Shown here in pieces: positions 51,148 through 63,180 of a stretch of DNA of 64,000 bases (within the stretch, counting starts at the first letter, position 1; each line of letters opens with the position of its first letter). The notes under the pieces were generated by a model. It saw only the letters and a list, made by a program, of their open reading frames with translations, was not told the DNA's origin and did not search any database. Location of the stretch: positions 23,345,743 to 23,409,742 of the forward strand of contig NC_069129.1 in NCBI RefSeq assembly GCF_026914265.1, read 5' to 3'. The DNA is from Mya arenaria (taxonomy: Eukaryota; Mollusca; Bivalvia; Myida; Myidae). Both the position numbers and the translations under genes were made by a program.

Positions 51148-52811
51148 AAACCAAGACATGTTTGTCAACAATTCAACAAACAGTCTAGCACATTCCCCGG
51201 TAAATGTTGAAAAACTTGCAGCTTTCTGTTTAGACTATAATCCATTGGAGGCTGATTTCTTGACAAACGGTTTTCGCTACGGGTTTTCTTTACAGTATAA
51301 GGGTCCAAGAGAGGGCAGAGATTCTAGAAACATCAAGTCCGCAATAGAGCTACAGATATTCTTATGCAAAAAATTACAACTGAAATTCAAGCAGGTAGGG
51401 TTGCCGGGCCCTTTAAGGCAAAACCTTTTAACAACTTGATCGTTTCGCCCCTTGGCCTTGTACCTAAACAAAACCCTGGGGAATTTCGGTTAATACACCA
51501 CTTATCTAACCCAGACGGAAAATCGGTCAATGAATTCATCGACCCAGCGCTGGCTTCGGTACAGTACACAAATTTCGATGAGGCAATAATTTTGATTCAA
51601 AAGTTTGGTAAGAATTGCAAGTTGTTCAAAATGGATCTTAAATCAGCATTTAGAATGATGCCGGTGTCCCCATCGGACTTTCACTTGCTTGGTTTTTCAG
51701 TAAATGGTCAATTTTATTTCGACAAGGCTTTGGCTTTCGGGGCAAGCATAAGCTGCTCAATTTTTGAACGCTTTGCGAAATTTCTTTTGTATCGTATCAG
51801 GCAGCGCATGGCGTCAGGTGATTTAATTCAGTATTTAGATGACTTTCTCGGGGCCGCTGAAACAAAACCGGAATGCGTCGAAAACATGCGCATTTTCAGG
51901 AAAGTGACGTCAGAGTTAGGTGTACCAATAGCTGAAGAGAAAACAACAGGCCCCTCAAAAATTTTAGTAATTTTCGGTATTGACCTTGATAGTATTAAGA
52001 TGGAAGTTCGCATTCCATTAAAAAAGATACAAGAAATTAGATTAAAAATCGAATCCATGCTTACTAAAGAAAAAACAACTCTTAAAGAAATGCAGTCTCT
52101 TATCGGTTCATTAATTTCTGTTGCCGTGCAATACCAATGGGCAGGCCATTCTGCAGGCGCTTGATTGACAAAACATGCGGTCTGTCCAAACCACACCACC
52201 ATTGTAGAATCACTAAGGAAGTAAAGAGAGATTTGTCTATGTGGCTCTTGTTTTTCACCAGTCATAATGGTAAATCAATTTTTCACGATCAGTTCTGGCT
52301 TTCTAATGAATAGGTACAATTGTTTTCTGATAGCTCGGGCAACGAAAAGCTAGGCTTCGGAGTGATTTTTAAGTCTCATTGGTGTCAAGCGGTGTGGCCT
52401 GTCTGCTGAGTTGAAAATGGGCTTTTGTCTGATATTACTGTTCTAGAGCTTTTCCCTATAGTTGTTGCACTTTTTGTCTGGGGGGAACATCTTTCAAACA
52501 AAAAGATTCGTTTCAATTGCGATAATATTGCAGTAGTACAAATCCTTAATAAACTCACATCAAAGTCCGAAATGGTGATGAAACTAGTTAGGGTACTCAC
52601 GCTTAGATGCATCAAATTTAACATAATAGTTAAGGCTAGTCATGTCCCAGGCGTGAAGAACAATATTTGTGATGCACTATCTCGCTTACAGATGGAAAAG
52701 TTCAGAGAACTTGCACCGGAAGCCAATCCAACTCCAGATCTGATCCCGGAGTTTCTTTGGAACATATTTGCGCTAGAGCTGGGAAACTTACAGCCGCAGG
52801 AACGGCAATAA
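51140..52811 (+). pseudogene. Reverse transcriptase and RNase H of the retroelement
   Basis: N-terminal part in one frame to about 51355 (FCLDYNPLEADFLTNGF), then a frame change. RT follows at 51364-52164: LGLVPKQNPGEFRLIHHLS, FKMDLKSAFRMMPV, and catalytic YLDDFLGA at 51832-51855. A frame change near 52130 and stops near 52310 and 52405 follow. The RNase H-like segment at 52425-52811 shows ELFPIVVA, FNCDNIAVV and HVPGVKNNICDALSR. The RT belongs to the DIRS-like group by context. Confidence 0.82.
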
Positions 52812-53642
52812 ACTCCCAGTTGACATACATAACCGGGTTAAGAGCATTTGATCGCTTTAGGGATAAATATAACTTAGCAAAAAGTTGGCCAATTTCAGAC
52901 CAAACGGCAGTTTTGTTCATTGCTTTTTGTTTTGAATCTGGTCTAGCATCTAATTTTATTAGCACATATCTTTCAGGCGTAAACTACTTTCAAAAAATGA
53001 ATGGGGTCAAAGTTTGGATGACATGTTTATAGTTAAGAAAACGCTAGAGGGTTGCCATCGTTTAAAGAAAAAGTCAGCCGATGCAAGGCAACCACTCACA
53101 AAACCAGTACTCTCAGAACTTTGTGTAGCGCTACTCAATGCATGTTATGATCATTATGAGGCCTGTTTATTTCAGGCATTGTTTACACTTACGTATTTTA
53201 GGCTATTTAGAGTAAGCGAACTGGTAGTGCTAACAACACAGTGCAAAAGTCTGATGTGTTGTTAAATGTGTCTGAACAGAAAGTAGAAATTACTATTAGA
53301 ACATGGAAAACAAATCAAAAAGGCCCCCCTTCCATTATAAAACTACCAAAGGAAAAAAATGACCCATGTCCGTACAAAGCCATATCAGTTTTCATAGGAC
53401 TTCGTCCGCAAGTGAAAGGTCCGTTTTTCTGCCACCGCAACGGTGCAGCTGTTACACGCACACAGTTCAATTCAGTATTGCGTAAAGGTCTCATACTAAC
53501 GAAATATGCATCTAAAAAATTTAAAAGCCATAGTTTTCGTATTGGCAGAGCAACTGATTTAGCTGGGCTGGGCATGTCTTCGTCAACTATTATGCAATTG
53601 GGGCGCTGGAGGTCGGACGCTTATAAAACATATATTCGATGA
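52757..53642 (+). pseudogene. Tyrosine recombinase of the retroelement
   Basis: Split over three frames (breaks near 53000 and 53240). The N-terminal arm-like region includes YITGLRAFDRF and FISTYLSGVNYFQKMNG. The catalytic domain shows the first Arg in FRVSEL, then SHSFRIGRA (H-x-x-R), LGRWRSDAY, and the nucleophile Tyr in KTYIR just before the TGA. These are the R, H-x-x-R, and Y residues of tyrosine recombinases, used by DIRS-type elements for integration. Confidence 0.85.
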
Positions 53643-53673
53643 ATTTTGCATAACTTTAGATCAATTTACAGAC

Positions 53674-54210
53674 GTTTGGATGATAGGGGATTCTATACCC
53701 TATTAGGCGGGATGCCAGGCGACCAGTAGGGGGCAACCCAGCCTGGGATTGAAGACTTCGATGGCCTGGCTGTGCTTTCGTGGGGCAAAAATCCGGACTA
53801 TAAGACAGAAAATTGAGGCAAATGTACTCTTTCACGTTAGCCCCCCTAAGTTGATATGTCTCCATCTGGGTGGGAACGATTTGGCAGGCGGTCATTTGGG
53901 TGCTTTGTTTGCCTCGTTAAGAAGGGAAGTGGGTTGCTTGAGAGTTGCCTTCCCAAACACATCAATCCTCTGGGTTAACATATTACCAATGTTGGTGTAG
54001 CCACGAGGCTCGCCGTTGGACAAGAAAAGAAAGCGGGTGAATCGCTTTGGGAAGGTTGAGGTTCGCCTCACAGGGGCTCATGGGTTACTAGAAATAGATA
54101 TTTCGCATGAGGACCGGGGTTTTTTCCGCCCGGATGGAGTACATCTCAGCTTCCTGGGGATTGAATTTTACATTGACACTTTAAGGGATTCGATAAAGAA
54201 TTACATATAA
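53674..54210 (+). pseudogene. SGNH/GDSL-hydrolase-like protein of the retroelement
   Basis: One frame contains block I (GDSI, 53689-53700), block III (LGGNDL, about 53870) and block V (DGVHLS, about 54132-54150), the landmarks of SGNH hydrolases. Two TAG codons interrupt it (about 53707 and 53998), each where the frame otherwise continues smoothly. It directly follows the recombinase. The role of this domain in the elements is not established. Confidence 0.72.
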
Positions 54211-54257
54211 TTTTATAAACATAATTTTTTTGGGGGAAATTGTTTAACAATTTTGTG

Positions 54258-54908
54258 GCGGGAAAAAATTCGCAAGCCGAGTAGGCTAGGCTGTCATCCA
54301 TTTTAATTTAAAATTGCATACATATATAATTTATGATTTAGATGTATTTGGGCTTGTTGAGACCTTTTACCTTGGTCGAGCACCTCGGTGCTAGTTATCA
54401 CTCGGTATGGGAATCAACAAGAGGGCTATACATGTGAAATTGGGAATTATAAACTAAAATCAATTAGGATGAATATAGATATAAATAACGTTTACTATCC
54501 CGTTGCTGGAATAACAAGTTCTTAAGGAGTCTGTTGCATGTCTGTTGCTCAAGGCCGGGAACGTCCTAGTACTTGGCGTCCCGGTGGTTGCGTTGTTGCG
54601 TTGAATTGCGTTGCGTTGCCATGAGATTGCGGAGATATATTGCGGATGTTGCATTAGCTGTTGGCAATTGTGGGTTGCATTGTTGCGTTCCGTTGCGTTG
54701 CTAGGAGTTTGCGGGTTATATAGTTGCTTTTGGCAAAAGGAGCATTTGCACGTAGACCGTAGTTGCTTGGTTGTCGCATTTTGCCTTACAGTCTATTCCA
54801 GCACGGGCATATCATAGAGCACTATAGTATTAATACAGTACACTTTGAATATTCATTTAATATAACGGCTCAGCCTAGCCTCTCTCGGCTTGCGTGGTTC
54901 TTTCCCAC
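54258..54908. repeat. Inverted repeat and GTTGC-rich duplicated tract, 3' end of the retroelement
   Basis: 54258-54293 (GGGAAAAAATTCGCAAGCCG, then TAGGCTAGGCTG) pairs inverted with 54868-54908 (CAGCCTAGCC, CGGCTTGCGTGGTTCTTTCC). Between them about 80 bp is duplicated imperfectly (about 54592-54670 and 54672-54745) and is rich in TTGCGTTGC. This may be the 3' untranslated part of the retroelement or a nested MITE. Confidence 0.6.
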
Positions 54909-55808
54909 TCGGACTTCCAGCCGTGTGTCGCTATGACCTATCATGGAGTCCGTTCGTTTTCACGGCCATATTTTGCCAATCCTTTTATTTTTGTTGATAA
55001 GATGTTGTACCAATTGCAGTTATAATGTAGCAAGGCTATTTTAAGTTATAATATTTGTTATGCAGAAGTAAAACTTAGTAAATGTCAACGTTGTTTATTT
55101 GGTTACTATTCAACGAACTGGTAAAATAATCATTCATTTTCTATGTGGTCCGCGGTTTTTGGAGTTATATATTCGATATCATAAGTTAATGCTTCAACAA
55201 TTTAGAGCAACCAATAGGATTATGTTTTAGATTTCCTTATAATGCGAGCAATACTCGTATTATTCTGCACGAAAACGTAGAAACAAGTTTACAGCATTAT
55301 GTTTGATGATTGCTTATTCATAGTTGTTTTAATTTACTTCACCGATAACATGGTAAATGTTTTGACAGAAATCATGTTTGCAGTAACGGCCAAACCCACT
55401 TTCGATTTTTCAAATAAAGACTCAGTTCCCAATTGTGATCCTTCCTTCATAGTTATAGTGGCACTTTCAAATTGCATGTACTTAAGTTTCAGCACTGTCA
55501 CGCATTTCGAATTTAGCGATATAAACATGAATCGTTAGTGGTCTTTGTACAACTGTCGGAACTTGTTCAATGGTTGGAGTTAACACCGCTACCATCCAAT
55601 GCTTCAACACATGGTATTAATTTGAAAATATGTGCACCCTTAGCGCAGTAAAATGCAAAAAACGAATGCATTCATTGCGTCCTTTCTAGACCACTATAAG
55701 CAAGAGTTTAGTTGTTTTAACAATATTCACTTTAATATTATATTTAATTTTTCAGATATTCATAGAATGAGCATAATGGTAGAATTTACTACAATTGCTT
55801 ATTGTTAA

Positions 55809-56156
55809 AGATGCACTTAAACTTCCAAAAAAGATTCACCACATTTAAAACAATCGTTTTCATTTGCCAAAAAGGATGAATAAATGTCGAAAACAATGGT
55901 TCCTATAAAGGAAACCGACTTTAATTTGAAAGAAAGGTGCAGAAAACACGGTATTTCTACCTTATGACACGTTTGTATATCACAGTAAATCTTTAAGCAT
56001 TCAAGAAATATTTTTGCGTTTTTAGCTATTAAATACACGGCTACAATCTTGTTATTAGCAATTAATATTTTCCATAAATGAATTATTTAGTACGTAGTTA
56101 AATGTTTGTTATACATGTGAATGTACTGATTTTGAATAAGAGTGTCACTTTAAGAA
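55809..56156. mobile_element. Dispersed non-autonomous element (copy 3 of 3)
   Basis: Colinear with 38214-38583 (AAAGATGCACTTAAACTTCC to GTGTCACTTTAAGAATCATT). Another partial duplicate of its ends follows at about 56150-56345. Confidence 0.6.
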
Positions 56157-59052
56157 TCATTCATTAAAATGCAATACGCGCAACATTAGAGCTTCCCGTA
56201 GGAAGAGGCAAAAACAAATGCAGCCATTGCTTCCTTCCTAGACCACTATGAGCAAGAATTTAGTTGTTTAAATTCCCAGATATTCAAAGTTTGAGCATGA
56301 TGAAAAAAATTACTACAATTTCTGATTATTAAGAATCATTCATTCAATGCAATGTTGATATGACCTTTTCACCTGTATCTTAGGATAAAGTGACAAATAA
56401 CCTAGAGAAACATGAAGAACACAAACAATTAAACCACTATAATTACATGTTGTTACTGACCTGTCAGAAATACAAACATATATTTTATCACATTGATCTG
56501 TCTTAACGGAAACATTCGAAATGTGGAATACTGTGCTGTCATATTTTGACTTTCTATTAGCTATGTGCATATTTTTATTTTGCATTATAATATCCGAGGG
56601 CTGATATAGTTAGTGTAAGGCTTAAGCATGTAAGCCAAAAGATATGTATGTTGCACAATATGATTCAATTTCAATAATAGAATATGTAGTTCAATTTGGG
56701 GCCTTGAAAGAGATTCTCATTCCCAATAAATCACTTATATGCTGAATTGTATTTTGCAAGACAATAAAGACCATTGACGTTGTCTAAATTGGTAAGGAAA
56801 TACAATTGTCATCATTATGAATTAAAATAAAACAGAATAATGATAAAAGTTGCGTAATTCATAAAACAAAGTATTGCATTTTTATTTGCTCAGAATACGC
56901 TATATTTTTACAAATGAAGCTGTTTGCTATTTTAATCATTTAAGGATAAAAACAGTACGATTTTTATGAAGAAATGCCAATCTAGTGACCTACCTTAGAC
57001 GGGATTCCACCACAAACACAACTAATCTTTTACCAAACTACAATAAAAGATATGCGGTGCTATGTAATTCTATTTTAGCATGTTCGTTTCACATATGAGA
57101 GCAAGATTATCATTGCATGGTTTATCATAAAAACAACAACATAATGATCATTCTTTGCAATGCTCACACAGCCCTAGTCCATAGTATTAGACAGTTGGTG
57201 GCTTCCCCATCTGTTGGCTAAGGCTGACATGAGTGCCATCAAGCCAGTAAAAGCTGTTGTGGTGTCTGTCATGCTTTATTTCGATCCAGATATGGTTATG
57301 GTGCGCTGTAAGAAACACACTAGTTAAATTAGAAATATTTATTTTATATCATTAAACAATTTCAGCTATCAACAGTTAAGAAACGTTGTTTTGACATTTC
57401 CATATTTATCACTATAATTATGTGTGTCCGATTTGTGACTTTTTCAGACAGTAGCCTTGTCTGCTTGTGACGTCACAGGATTTCCGTTCCAAGGGACTAT
57501 TTACTTGTAACAGCGTTAATGCGGAGAATACGTACTGTCACATCAAATATCAACCCCGCAATTCATTCCTTATATTTACACCAATAGGTCATTATTTTAT
57601 TCAAGAAACGTTAAAAAAATACTTCATTTTATTTCAGATTACCTTTCAGTATTCCTTTCTTACCCATTCTGTAAATTGGACGACTCGACTGTTACCGGAA
57701 ACCATTTTTTAAATGACGTCACAATAACGCGGGAAAAGATCAACCACTTGAAATCGCTTTTAAACAAAAAATTGAAACACTTTTGGCATAAAAACGTTTA
57801 AAATTTAATAACTTAGCATTTTCTGAAATGTTGCTTTATATTTTACGGGACCTGCTGACACAGTACAAACAATAACAAGATCAATGGTTTTTATGTATAT
57901 TGTTATGCGATGAAATGTGATCCGAACATATCCGAAGATGTTGCGTTCATCGATTGATGAACGCAATTGCCGAAAGGCAGTTCATTTAAGGAATGGAAGT
58001 TGAGGTGAAAATATTGCGGGTTTGAACAAGTTGTAAGTACTGAAACTCACAACTTTGATATAGGTATTAAAATGTGTTAATTCCGATAGTATCGCTCATA
58101 TAACCCGAAACGAAAGTAATTAATTTTGTAAATCGACTTCCTTAACTTTTCATTTTTGCTACATTTATCTATTAACCTCGTGAACTTTATGCCTAGCTAT
58201 TGCCCAAGTGGAGGTCATTGCGGAAGGAAAACAAGTATATTTGTTAAGTTTTTTTGCAAGAGGAGATACTGTTTTAGGAACTCTCGTAAAATGATGGTTA
58301 ACTTTCAGAAATCAAAACTTGTTATGGTTGATTCTGCACTTGCTCGATTTCTTTATGTCAAAGCTCTTTTTTTGCATAGAGAAATTAAATAAAATTAAAG
58401 TGGTAGCAAAAATATATTTTATGAATTTCCTTACAGTAATAAAATGCTACAAGAACAACCCGAGACGTTAATGGTTCAACTTATATGTAGACCACAAACG
58501 GAACTGAACGAGAAACACAAATTTACAAACACCAAAAACAGATAACACAAGCAATACAATAGCCTTATCAATAAATGTCGGGATAACTCCCCTTAATGGA
58601 CAGTTAAAGGCGATTTCACAAAGGCGTTTGAGTATTTACCTTAATATGAACATGTTTTGCAATCCCATCGGGGGATAAGGGGTATACAAACTATGAAGAG
58701 AAAAGGCTACTTTTTAACATAGTTTAAGTGATCAATGTAATAAATGAATAAACGCCATCATAAAAAAGAGTGTCTCGTTTGAAAAATTGCATAATGTAAT
58801 ACTATCTTACTTGTACTCAAGAAAGACTTAATCAAGATATATTTCGCCTGCGTGTTGAGTGTAACAAGTTCAGCATTTCTTTGTGACAGCGAGGCCTGGC
58901 TTCAAGGAATTCGTGCATTTTCACACAGAAGCGAGTAAAGTGCCCCGATTGGCTAGATGAAAGCAGGGTGTAGCCGTTAGACGCTTTTTGAAACATCATA
59001 AAACTGCTTTATTAAACGAATTTAACTAATTTGAATGGCGCGTTGTTGTGCG

Positions 59053-59150
59053 TTACTCATCTTGAAGTTGAATCTTGAAGTCAGTGTCATGGAAGGTAAT
59101 CCAGCCCTCGTCACATGACTGGACACAGTTGTTCAGTATACAAGAATGAC
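59053..59150 (-). pseudogene. Possible orphan C-type lectin exon fragment
   Basis: Minus strand, after TTTCAAAAAAAG (acceptor-like), an open frame reads SCILNNCVQSC and DEGWITFHDTDFKIQLQDE, then TAA. C..C..GW..F is typical of the start of a C-type lectin domain. It differs from the exon of A/B/D and lies just upstream of the truncated C lectin exon, whose new edge is also preceded by TTTCAAAAAG. Short and unproven. Confidence 0.3.
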
Positions 59151-60236
59151 TTTTTTTGAAACCTGCTTTGTTCATGTGTTAAAAGTCGCAGGAGATTTCT
59201 AAGCCATATGACAAATACGAAGTATCCTAAATTGTGCTAAACTCTTGTCAATGATAACGCGTTTAGAAAATGGCTCTATCAACACTTGGGACAGCCAGAA
59301 CGTTGAAAATGTAAGATTGTTTTTATTCATGTACACACAACATCAAAGGATGAATGCTTGATATTTCTGAGACCGAGATTCATAGAAAAAGCAAAATATC
59401 ACTTTATTTGTTATATAAGACGCATTTGAATCATAAGTGAGTGTTTTAGATGAAGCTTAGTTTCGTATACGTTTTGCATAATTTAGATGTTTTCTATAAT
59501 TATGATCTTCTTTTGTAGCTAGTAGGTATTACGGATTACACGGAAAAGAAAGCAATTTTCCATACTGTGGGTGATGTATCGAAGACGAATATCATTTACT
59601 GTTATTTTGTCCTCGGTTAGAGGATAAAACAAACATTATATTCCAAGGTACTAAAGAAAAGTTCTTATTCCTGAACAAAGTATTATTCGATGCATTATAA
59701 AATTAATTGAGCGACATTCAAATTAAAAAGGTTCTGGTACTCTATGGCAATAAGTCCACGATTAATGATTTGATAATACCCATTTTAGTAATGCATTTAT
59801 TCTATACAGTTTACTAGTAATTTATACTATGCATTGAAAGAAAATGTTTTATAGAATATCTTTTTTGATTTTTTGAACTGCTCATTATAATGATTACGTT
59901 GATGTTCATTTCTGTTTCATTCCCCATCATATTACTATAGTATTCTATGTATGTATTTGTGTTTGTGCATGGAACGGAGGCCTTTGTATAGTAATCTTAA
60001 ATTTAAGTGCCGTTTTTCAGTCATGCGTTATAACCAGTACTTTCAACTACGAAATTCCGAATTGAGAATTGATGCAGAGCCCATGACGCCTCCACACTGC
60101 CATCGCCTCGATTGAAAATCGAGAACAAGCATTTGTATGAAATTATACCAAGTCACTTACTAGATTACTTTAAATCAAGGTAATGGTCTAAACTAACCGA
60201 TATTAATTAAAATAAATAGTGAGCGTATGTGCTTCG

Positions 60237-60421
60237 TTGAAGTTGAAAGTTGGCGTCGTGCTTACTTCGGTGAAGTTGGAAGTTGGCGTCGTGCTTGATT
60301 CGTTGAAGTTGAAAGTTGGCGTCGTGCTTGCTTCGGTCAAGTTGGAAGTTGGCGTCGTGATTACTTCGGTCAAGTTGGAAGTTGGCGTCGTTTTTGCTTC
60401 GTTGAAGTTGGAAGTTGGCGC
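60237..60421 (-). repeat. 33-bp coding-frame minisatellite (linker of gene C)
   Basis: About six copies of a 33-bp unit (GAAGTTGGAAGTTGGCGTCG, then TGCTTGCTTCGTT or variants on the plus strand). On the minus strand it encodes an 11-residue repeat of the form HDANFQLQRSK right after CCSIDLCNRSPT. It occupies the place of the Thr-rich linker of genes A and B. Confidence 0.92.
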
Positions 60422-61329
60422 TTATAGTCGGTGAACGATTGCATAAGTCTATGGAACAGCAAGACAAACATGTGTCACGTCTTCCGATGAGGACCGCTAG
60501 TGCTCCTTTAACGTTACACATCTATAAAATGATAAACGGCGTTTCAATTAACAGACTGTTAAGAAAATTTGAAAAAAAACCAGCTCATGTGTCATATGTT
60601 ACAAACATTACTGAAAAAAACACTAGTTTTGTAACTATCAATGTAAAAACTTATTACCTACCTAGTCAATGTGTTTTCGTCCCATGCAAATATCATACAT
60701 CTGCGACAACTCATACCCTTTGTTCGACATTGTATATCGTTTATCCAGCTATCTACATAGTTTATGACATGTTGCAATACTTACGTCTTTTGTGGCACAT
60801 GTGAATGTGTACTCATCATGTCCATCAGCGGTCGAGCGAACCAAGTTGGATAGGCATTTTTTAAAACAAAACGATTTGTTATTTCTGATACAATGTTAGT
60901 ATAGTTCACATACTTTAAGTATGCCATCGGCTTCAGCCCAAGTCCTTTAAAGTAGTTAAGTCTTATTTGATTTTTCGTTGGGATAGGACCTTGACTCCAT
61001 TAAGTTCATAACTTTCACTTTTGCGTTTGATACCAGGCACGTGCTTAGGTCGCACATCTTTATAAGCAATAAAGTGAAATATTGAGATATTTTTCCAATT
61101 ATATAACTTAATGTATCTGTGCGTATTTGATATTTAGGTTCAATTCTTTGCAATCGTTTAAGTTGTTTAATATAGGCATTCATTCATGAATATGATTACA
61201 CTGTATCATGTCTTTATCTTTCAACATGGGCAATGTCAAATCGGATATTATGTAAATAAATTATGAATTTTAAATCTATAAAACATTATTTTTATAATTG
61301 TGATGACCATAAAGTAATGTTGTACCTAT

Positions 61330-63180
61330 TTCGCCAACTGCACACGTCATTGTGGTCGTGCACATTTTATTCTGTGACGTCATCTGGCAACTGCACACGT
61401 CATTGTGGTCGTGCACATTTCATTCTGTGACGTCATCTGGCAACTGCACACGTCATTGTGGTCGTGCACATTTCATTCTGTGACGTCATCTGGCAACTGC
61501 ACACGTCATTGTGGTCGTGCACATTTCATTATGTGACGTCATCTGGCAACTGCACACGTCATTGTGGTCGTGCACATTTCATTATGTGACGTCATCTGGC
61601 AACTGCACACGTCATTGTTGTCGTGCACATTTCATTCTTTGACGTCATCTGGAAACTGCACACGTCATTGTGGTCGTGCACATTTCATTATGTGACGTCA
61701 TCTGGAAACTGCAGCCATCATTGTGGTCGTGCACATTTCATTCTCTGACGTCATCTGGCAACTGCACACGTCATTGTGGTCGTGCACATTTCATTCTTTG
61801 ACGTCATCTGGAAACTGCACCCGTCATTGTGGTCGTGCACATTTCATTCTGTGACGTCATCTGGCAACTGCACACGTCATTGTGGTCGTGCACATTTCAT
61901 TCTGTGACGTCATCTGGCAACTTCACAAGTCATTGTGGTCGTGCACATTTCATTCTGTGACGTCATCTGCCTACTGCACACGTCATTGTGGTCGTGCACA
62001 TTTCATTCTGTGACGTCATCAGGCAACTGCACACGTCATTGTGGTCGTGCACATTTCATTATGTGACGTCATCTGACAACTGCACACGTCATTGTGGTCG
62101 TGCACATTTCATTCTGTGACGTCATCTGGCAACTGCACACGTCATTGTGGTCGTGCACATTTCATTATGTGACGTCATCTGGCAACTTCACACGTCATTG
62201 TGGTCGTGCACATTTCATTCTGTGACGTCATCTGGCAACTTCACACGTCATTGTGGTCGTGCACATTTCATTCTGTGACGTCATCTGGCAACTGCACACG
62301 TCATTGTGGTCGTGCACAATTCATTATGTGACGTCATCTGACAACTGCACACGTCATTGTGGTCGTGCACAATTCATTATGTGACGTCATCTGGCAACTG
62401 CACACGTCATTGTGGTCGTGCACATTTCATTCTGTGACGTCATCTGGCAACTGCACACGTCATTGTGGTCGTGCACATTTCATTATGTGACGTCATCTGG
62501 CAACTGCACACGTCATTGTGGTCGTGCACATTTCATTATGTGACGTCATCTGGCAACTGCACACGTCATTGTGGTCGTGCACATTTCATTCTTTGACGTC
62601 ATCTGGAAACTGCACACGTCATTGTGGTCGTGCACATTTCATTATGTGACGTCATCTGGAAACTGCAGCCATCATTGTGGTCGTGCACATTTCATTCTCT
62701 GACGTCATCTGGCAACTGCACACGTCATTGTGGTCGTGCACATTTCATTCTCTGACGTCATCTGGAAACTGCACACGTCATTGTGGTCGTGCACATTTCA
62801 TTCTGTGACGTCATCTGGCAACTGCACACGTCATTGTGGTCGTGCACATTTCATTCTGTGACGTCATCTGGCAACTGCACACGTCATTGTGGTCGTGCAC
62901 ATTTCATTCTGTGACGTCATCTGGCAACTTCACAAGTCATTGTGGTCGTGCACATTTCATTCTGTGACGTCATCTGGCAACTGCACACGTCATTGTGGTC
63001 GTGCACATTTCATTATGTGACGTCATCTGACAACTGCACACGTCATTGTGGTCGTGCACAATTCATTATGTGACGTCATCTGACAACTACACACGTCATT
63101 GTGGTCGTGCACATTTCATTCTGTGACGTCATCTGGCAACTGCACACGCCATTGTGGTCGTGCACATTTCATTCTGGGAC
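61330..63180. repeat. 53-bp minisatellite derived from a three-finger-domain exon
   Basis: About 35 head-to-tail units of 53 bp, for example CTGGCAACTGCACACGTCAT, TGTGGTCGTGCACATTTCAT, TCTGTGACGTCAT, with few variants (TATG, TTTG, TTCACA, CAGCCATC). On the minus strand a unit reads QMTSQNEMCTTTMTCAVA, clearly the same as CQ.MSQNDTCNSTMTC.TG of genes A and B. 53 is not a multiple of 3, so the array cannot stay in frame. Each unit contains TGACGTCA. Confidence 0.95.

Larger units (their letters stand above)
49606..55165 (+). mobile_element. Degenerate tyrosine-recombinase retrotransposon (Ngaro/DIRS-like)
   Basis: The homology between the A-D and B-C intervals breaks at about 49605 and resumes at about 55170, which brackets an insertion. 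It encodes, in order, a gag-like protein with a CCHC-type knuckle, RT with YLDD, RNase H, a tyrosine recombinase and an SGNH-hydrolase-like protein. RT plus tyrosine recombinase defines DIRS-type retroelements, and an added hydrolase has been described in Ngaro-like members. Non-coding ends carry a 109-bp direct repeat (5') and an inverted repeat (3'). I did not find the full split-direct-repeat pattern. Several frameshifts and stops show it is inactive. Confidence 0.85.
41217..58985. repeat. Segmental duplication, copy 2 (genes B and C 3' half)
   Basis: Colinear with 28276-40616: LINE piece (41217-41800), gene B, its upstream DNA to about 49605, then from about 55170 the block carrying the C lectin exons. 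It is longer because of an inserted retroelement (49606-55165) and a 0.8-kb insertion near 41800-42650. Confidence 0.85.

Noticed and set aside
61330-63180. CRISPR-like array of regularly spaced repeats
   Set aside because: Units are directly adjacent with no unique spacers, the host is eukaryotic, and the unit derives from an exon.
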